DNA from: Hyphomicrobiales bacterium
Lineage (GTDB): Bacteria; Pseudomonadota; Alphaproteobacteria; Rhizobiales; Beijerinckiaceae
Length of the DNA: 17,787 nt
Reading direction: 5' to 3'
NCBI GenBank assembly: GCA_027489835.1
Contig: JAIXZF010000217.1
Coordinates: forward strand, 1-17,787
In this document: positions 15,594 to 17,787 of the stretch, piece after piece
Numbering within the stretch: position 1 is the stretch's first letter
Layout of the letters: every line of letters begins with the position of its first letter
Notes under the pieces: model-generated
The model's input: only the letters and a program-made list of their open reading frames with translations
What the model was told of the DNA's origin: nothing
Databases searched by the model: none
Made by a program: the position numbers and the translations under genes

Positions 15594-16521
15594 CATTGCA
15601 GCGTCGGCGTCGCCGTCGCCTGCGCCGCGGCCACGCCGACCGAAGACCTCATCGGCCATGCCGACATCGCGCTCGGGACGGCGAAGACATCCGGCAAGGG
15701 GCGGATCACCCTGTTCGACCCGTCCATGTTCGACCAGATCGCGGCGCGCCGGAAGCTGGAGGCCGACCTCGCGACGGCCGATTACTGGAAGGAGTTCGAG
15801 CCCCATTTCCAGCCGATCGTCGAGCTGGCCTCGCGCAAGGTGGTCGGCTTCGAGGCGCTGGCGCGGTGGCGGCGACCCGATGGCGGGCTCGTCTCCCCTG
15901 CCGATTTCATTCCCGTGGCGGAATCGAGCGGCAAGATCATCGAGATCGGCCGTGTGATGCTGTTCAAGGCCTGCCAGGCGGCGGCCGCCTATCCCGAGCC
16001 GGTCGTGGTCTCGGTCAACCTCTCCGCCGTCCAGATCATCAAGCTCGACATCCCGGCCTTGATCGCCGAAGTGCTGAGCGCGACCCGCCTGCCGCCGGGC
16101 CGGCTGAAGCTGGAGATCACGGAAAGCGTGTTCATCCACGACACGCGCAACGTGGTCCAGCTGATGGAACACGCGCAAGGCGATGGGCGTCACCCTCTCG
16201 CTCGACGATTTCGGCACCGGCTACTCGTCCTTGTCCTATCTGCGCACGCTCGGCTTCGACGAGCTGAAGATCGACCGCAGCTTCGTTTCCGAGATCGGCG
16301 CCAACCGGCGCTCGCTCGCCGTGACGCACACCATCGTCCAGCTGGCCCGCACGCTGGACATGACGACGGTGGCGGAAGGGATCGAAACGGAAGAACAGGC
16401 CACGATGCTGGCGGCGATGGGCTGCCGCTGCGGCCAGGGCTATCATTTCGGCAGGCCCGCGCCGATGCGCGAGATCCTCACCGCCTATTTCAAGCACAAG
16501 CCCGGACTGCAGGTGGCCTGA
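15594..16521 (+). pseudogene. Broken GGDEF–EAL c-di-GMP phosphodiesterase (5'-truncated and frameshifted)
   Basis: Remnant of a two-domain c-di-GMP enzyme. Frame A from about 15594 encodes the tail of a GGDEF domain (VGVAVACAAATPTEDL, GHADIALGTAKTSGKGRITL), then an EAL domain: FQPIV, GFEALARW (EAL codons 15852-15860), VSVNLSAVQI and LKLEITES. At about 16170-16177 the reading frame shifts by one extra base. Frame B (ATG-like codon at 16183) continues TLSLDDFGTGYSSLSYLR, LKIDRSFV, VAEGIETEE and GYHFGRPAP and stops at 16521. All metal-binding and catalytic motifs of an active EAL are therefore present but split. Frame A alone (ATG at 15726) reads on to 16652 with unrelated residues and lacks the DDFGTG, Lys and second Glu sites. 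The GGDEF start, including its active loop, is absent. A sequencing error could explain the shift but not the missing front. Confidence 0.85.
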
Positions 16522-16533
16522 GAGGCCCCGCCA

Positions 16534-17787
16534 TCAGAGCTCGAATTCGAAGGGCGAGATGCCCCGCACGCTCTCGTCGATCTGCAGCGTCTTCATCAGG
16601 GGCGGGGCGGCGCGCTGCGAGCAGTTGGGCCGCTCGCAGAGCCGGCAGTTGATGCCGATGGGCGTGACCTCATAGGTCTTGAGATCGAGCCCGCGCGAAT
16701 AGATCAGGCGGCTCGCATATTTCAGGTCGCAGCCCAGGCCGATGACGAACTGGGCCTCGGGTTCGCCCCAGGGCGCAGCGGTGCGTCGCACTGTGCGCGC
16801 GATCGAGAACCAGCGCGCGCCATCGGGCAGCTCGACGATCTGGGTCAGCACGCGGCCCGGCGAGCGGAAGGTCTGGTGGATGTTCCAGCGGGCGCAGGTG
16901 CCGCCAAACCGGGAGAACGGGAACAGCCCCGACGAAAAGCGCTTGGAGACGTTGCCCGCCGTGTCGACCCTGACGAGGAAGAACGGGATGCCTCTCGCCG
17001 TCGGCCGGGCCAGCGTGGTAAGCCGGTGCGCCACCTGCTCGAACGAGGCCGAGAAACGGGCGCTCAACACCTCCACATCGTAGTCCAGCGCCTCGGCGGC
17101 CTGCAGGAAGCGGGCGTAGGGCATCATCAGCGCGGCGGCGAAGTAGTTGCCGAGGGTGATCCTGAGCAGGCGCCGCATGGGCCCCTGGGTCGGGTCCAGG
17201 CGCTGGGCGATGGCATCGATCGGCTCGTTGGCCTCGGCGAATCCGAGCTGATAGGCCAGCTGGAAGATGCGCCCCGAGGGCTCGACCAGCTCCGACAGCA
17301 TGATCCGGCGACGATGACGGTCAAAGCGGCTGAGCGCCTGGCCCATGACGTCGACCGGCAGCACCTGAACCCTGAGGCCATGCCGTTCGCGCAGGCGTTC
17401 GCTCAAGGCGAAGAAAAGCTCGTGGCCGGTCACGGCCAGGTCGCTGGCCAGCCGTTCCGCCAGTTCCTCAAGCTCCGGGAAGTGGTTGTTGGCCGCGTGC
17501 AGGAAGTCGCGGACGCGCTCCACCGGGTTTTCTCGGCCCGCCTGTATGCCCTCGCCGCGGTCGGCGTCGCTGAAGCCGCCGGTTTCGCCTGTCTCGCGGG
17601 TCTCGACATAGGCGCGGTACAGCCGCTGGATGGCGCTGACGAGCGAGGGGGCGACGTCCGCCGCCTCACGCAGTTCGTTGCGCGGGATGGGCGCGGCCCG
17701 GAACAGCGGATCGGCGAAGACCTCCTCCAGCTCGGAGACGGTGCGGATCTCCTCGTCGCGGGCGAAGGACCTGGGGTCGACGTCGTA
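16534..17787 (-). CDS. ScfR/RamB-type short-chain fatty acid transcriptional regulator, N-terminus missing at window edge
   Basis: A 417-residue C-terminal part of a ~470-480-residue regulator of the XRE/DUF955/DUF2083 architecture. Members such as RamB and PrpR control glyoxylate-cycle, methylcitrate or short-chain fatty-acid genes and sense acyl-CoA-type signals. The frame is open to the last base, so the GTG at 17523 is not the start; the missing ~60 residues should hold the helix-turn-helix. Visible parts: VSELEEVFADPLFR and ALSERLRERHGLRV, then a DUF955 region in which the usual peptidase HExxH is replaced by FQLAYQ. The C-terminal domain carries GGTCARWNIHQTF and the cysteine cluster INCRLCERPNCSQRAAPP. 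It is convergent with the EAL remnant (12 bp between stops). Confidence 0.9.
   Translation of the reverse strand, partial: YDVDPRSFARDEEIRTVSELEEVFADPLFRAAPIPRNELREAADVAPSLVSAIQRLYRAYVETRETGETGGFSDADRGEGIQAGRENPVERVRDFLHAANNHFPELEELAERLASDLAVTGHELFFALSERLRERHGLRVQVLPVDVMGQALSRFDRHRRRIMLSELVEPSGRIFQLAYQLGFAEANEPIDAIAQRLDPTQGPMRRLLRITLGNYFAAALMMPYARFLQAAEALDYDVEVLSARFSASFEQVAHRLTTLARPTARGIPFFLVRVDTAGNVSKRFSSGLFPFSRFGGTCARWNIHQTFRSPGRVLTQIVELPDGARWFSIARTVRRTAAPWGEPEAQFVIGLGCDLKYASRLIYSRGLDLKTYEVTPIGINCRLCERPNCSQRAAPPLMKTLQIDESVRGISPFEFEL

Noticed and set aside
15374..16267. 297-codon frame crossing the terminator and the EAL remnant
   Set aside because: It reads through the operon terminator and lies out of frame with the GGDEF/EAL motifs.
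17430..17523. GTG at 17523 as start of the ScfR-type regulator
   Set aside because: The frame continues upstream to the window edge with family-typical sequence (EEVFADPLFR), so the GTG is an internal valine.

Overview
This is a high-GC window whose gene content and gene order fit an alphaproteobacterium of the order Hyphomicrobiales (Rhizobiales). The clues are an rpiA–DUF2059–gor cluster, a plant/alphaproteobacterial-type glutathione reductase (GGTCVIRGCVPKK), a ScfR/RamB-type short-chain fatty acid regulator, OpgC, and DUF2382 stress proteins beside a 'PhnA-like' membrane protein. The genus cannot be read from the sequence alone. No tRNA, rRNA, CRISPR array, insertion sequence or phage gene was seen. 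Most of the window looks like ordinary chromosome.

Layout. (1) 1–2531, minus strand: ribose-5-phosphate isomerase (rpiA), a secreted DUF2059 protein and glutathione reductase (gor, cut by the window start), probably one operon. (2) 2678–3484, plus: a secreted SGNH/GDSL hydrolase, divergent from rpiA. (3) 3521–5775, minus: an OpgC-type membrane acyltransferase followed 11 bp later by a secreted Vgb/NHL-like beta-propeller protein. (4) 5961–7409, minus: succinate-semialdehyde dehydrogenase (gabD) with a hairpin behind it. (5) 7585–9154: a small secreted cysteine-containing protein with a readable sigma-70-like promoter, a convergent DUF427 protein, and a seven-helix membrane protein. (6) 9229–12246: an orphan family-5 ABC solute-binding protein convergent with a complete cytochrome P450.

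(7) 12247–12782 is a 536-bp gap with a strong 10-bp-arm inverted repeat and an AT-richer, TTCATG-repeated stretch before the next operon. (8) 12783–15429, plus: a three-gene stress-type operon, namely a four-helix membrane protein, a two-repeat DUF2382 protein, and a YflT-like plus DUF2382 protein, closed by a clear intrinsic terminator. (9) 15594–16521, plus: a decayed c-di-GMP gene. It retains the tail of a GGDEF domain and a whole EAL domain broken by a one-base frameshift; every EAL catalytic motif survives, but in two frames. (10) 16534–17787, minus: a ScfR-type regulator cut by the window end.

Common themes are redox and carbon housekeeping (gor, rpiA, gabD, ScfR) and envelope or stress adaptation (OpgC, the DUF2382 operon, small secreted proteins). 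I did not find a convincing new defence or mobile system. The items most worth a second look are the frameshifted GGDEF–EAL remnant with a short direct repeat at the break, the DUF2382 operon and its unusual upstream region, and the OpgC–propeller pair.
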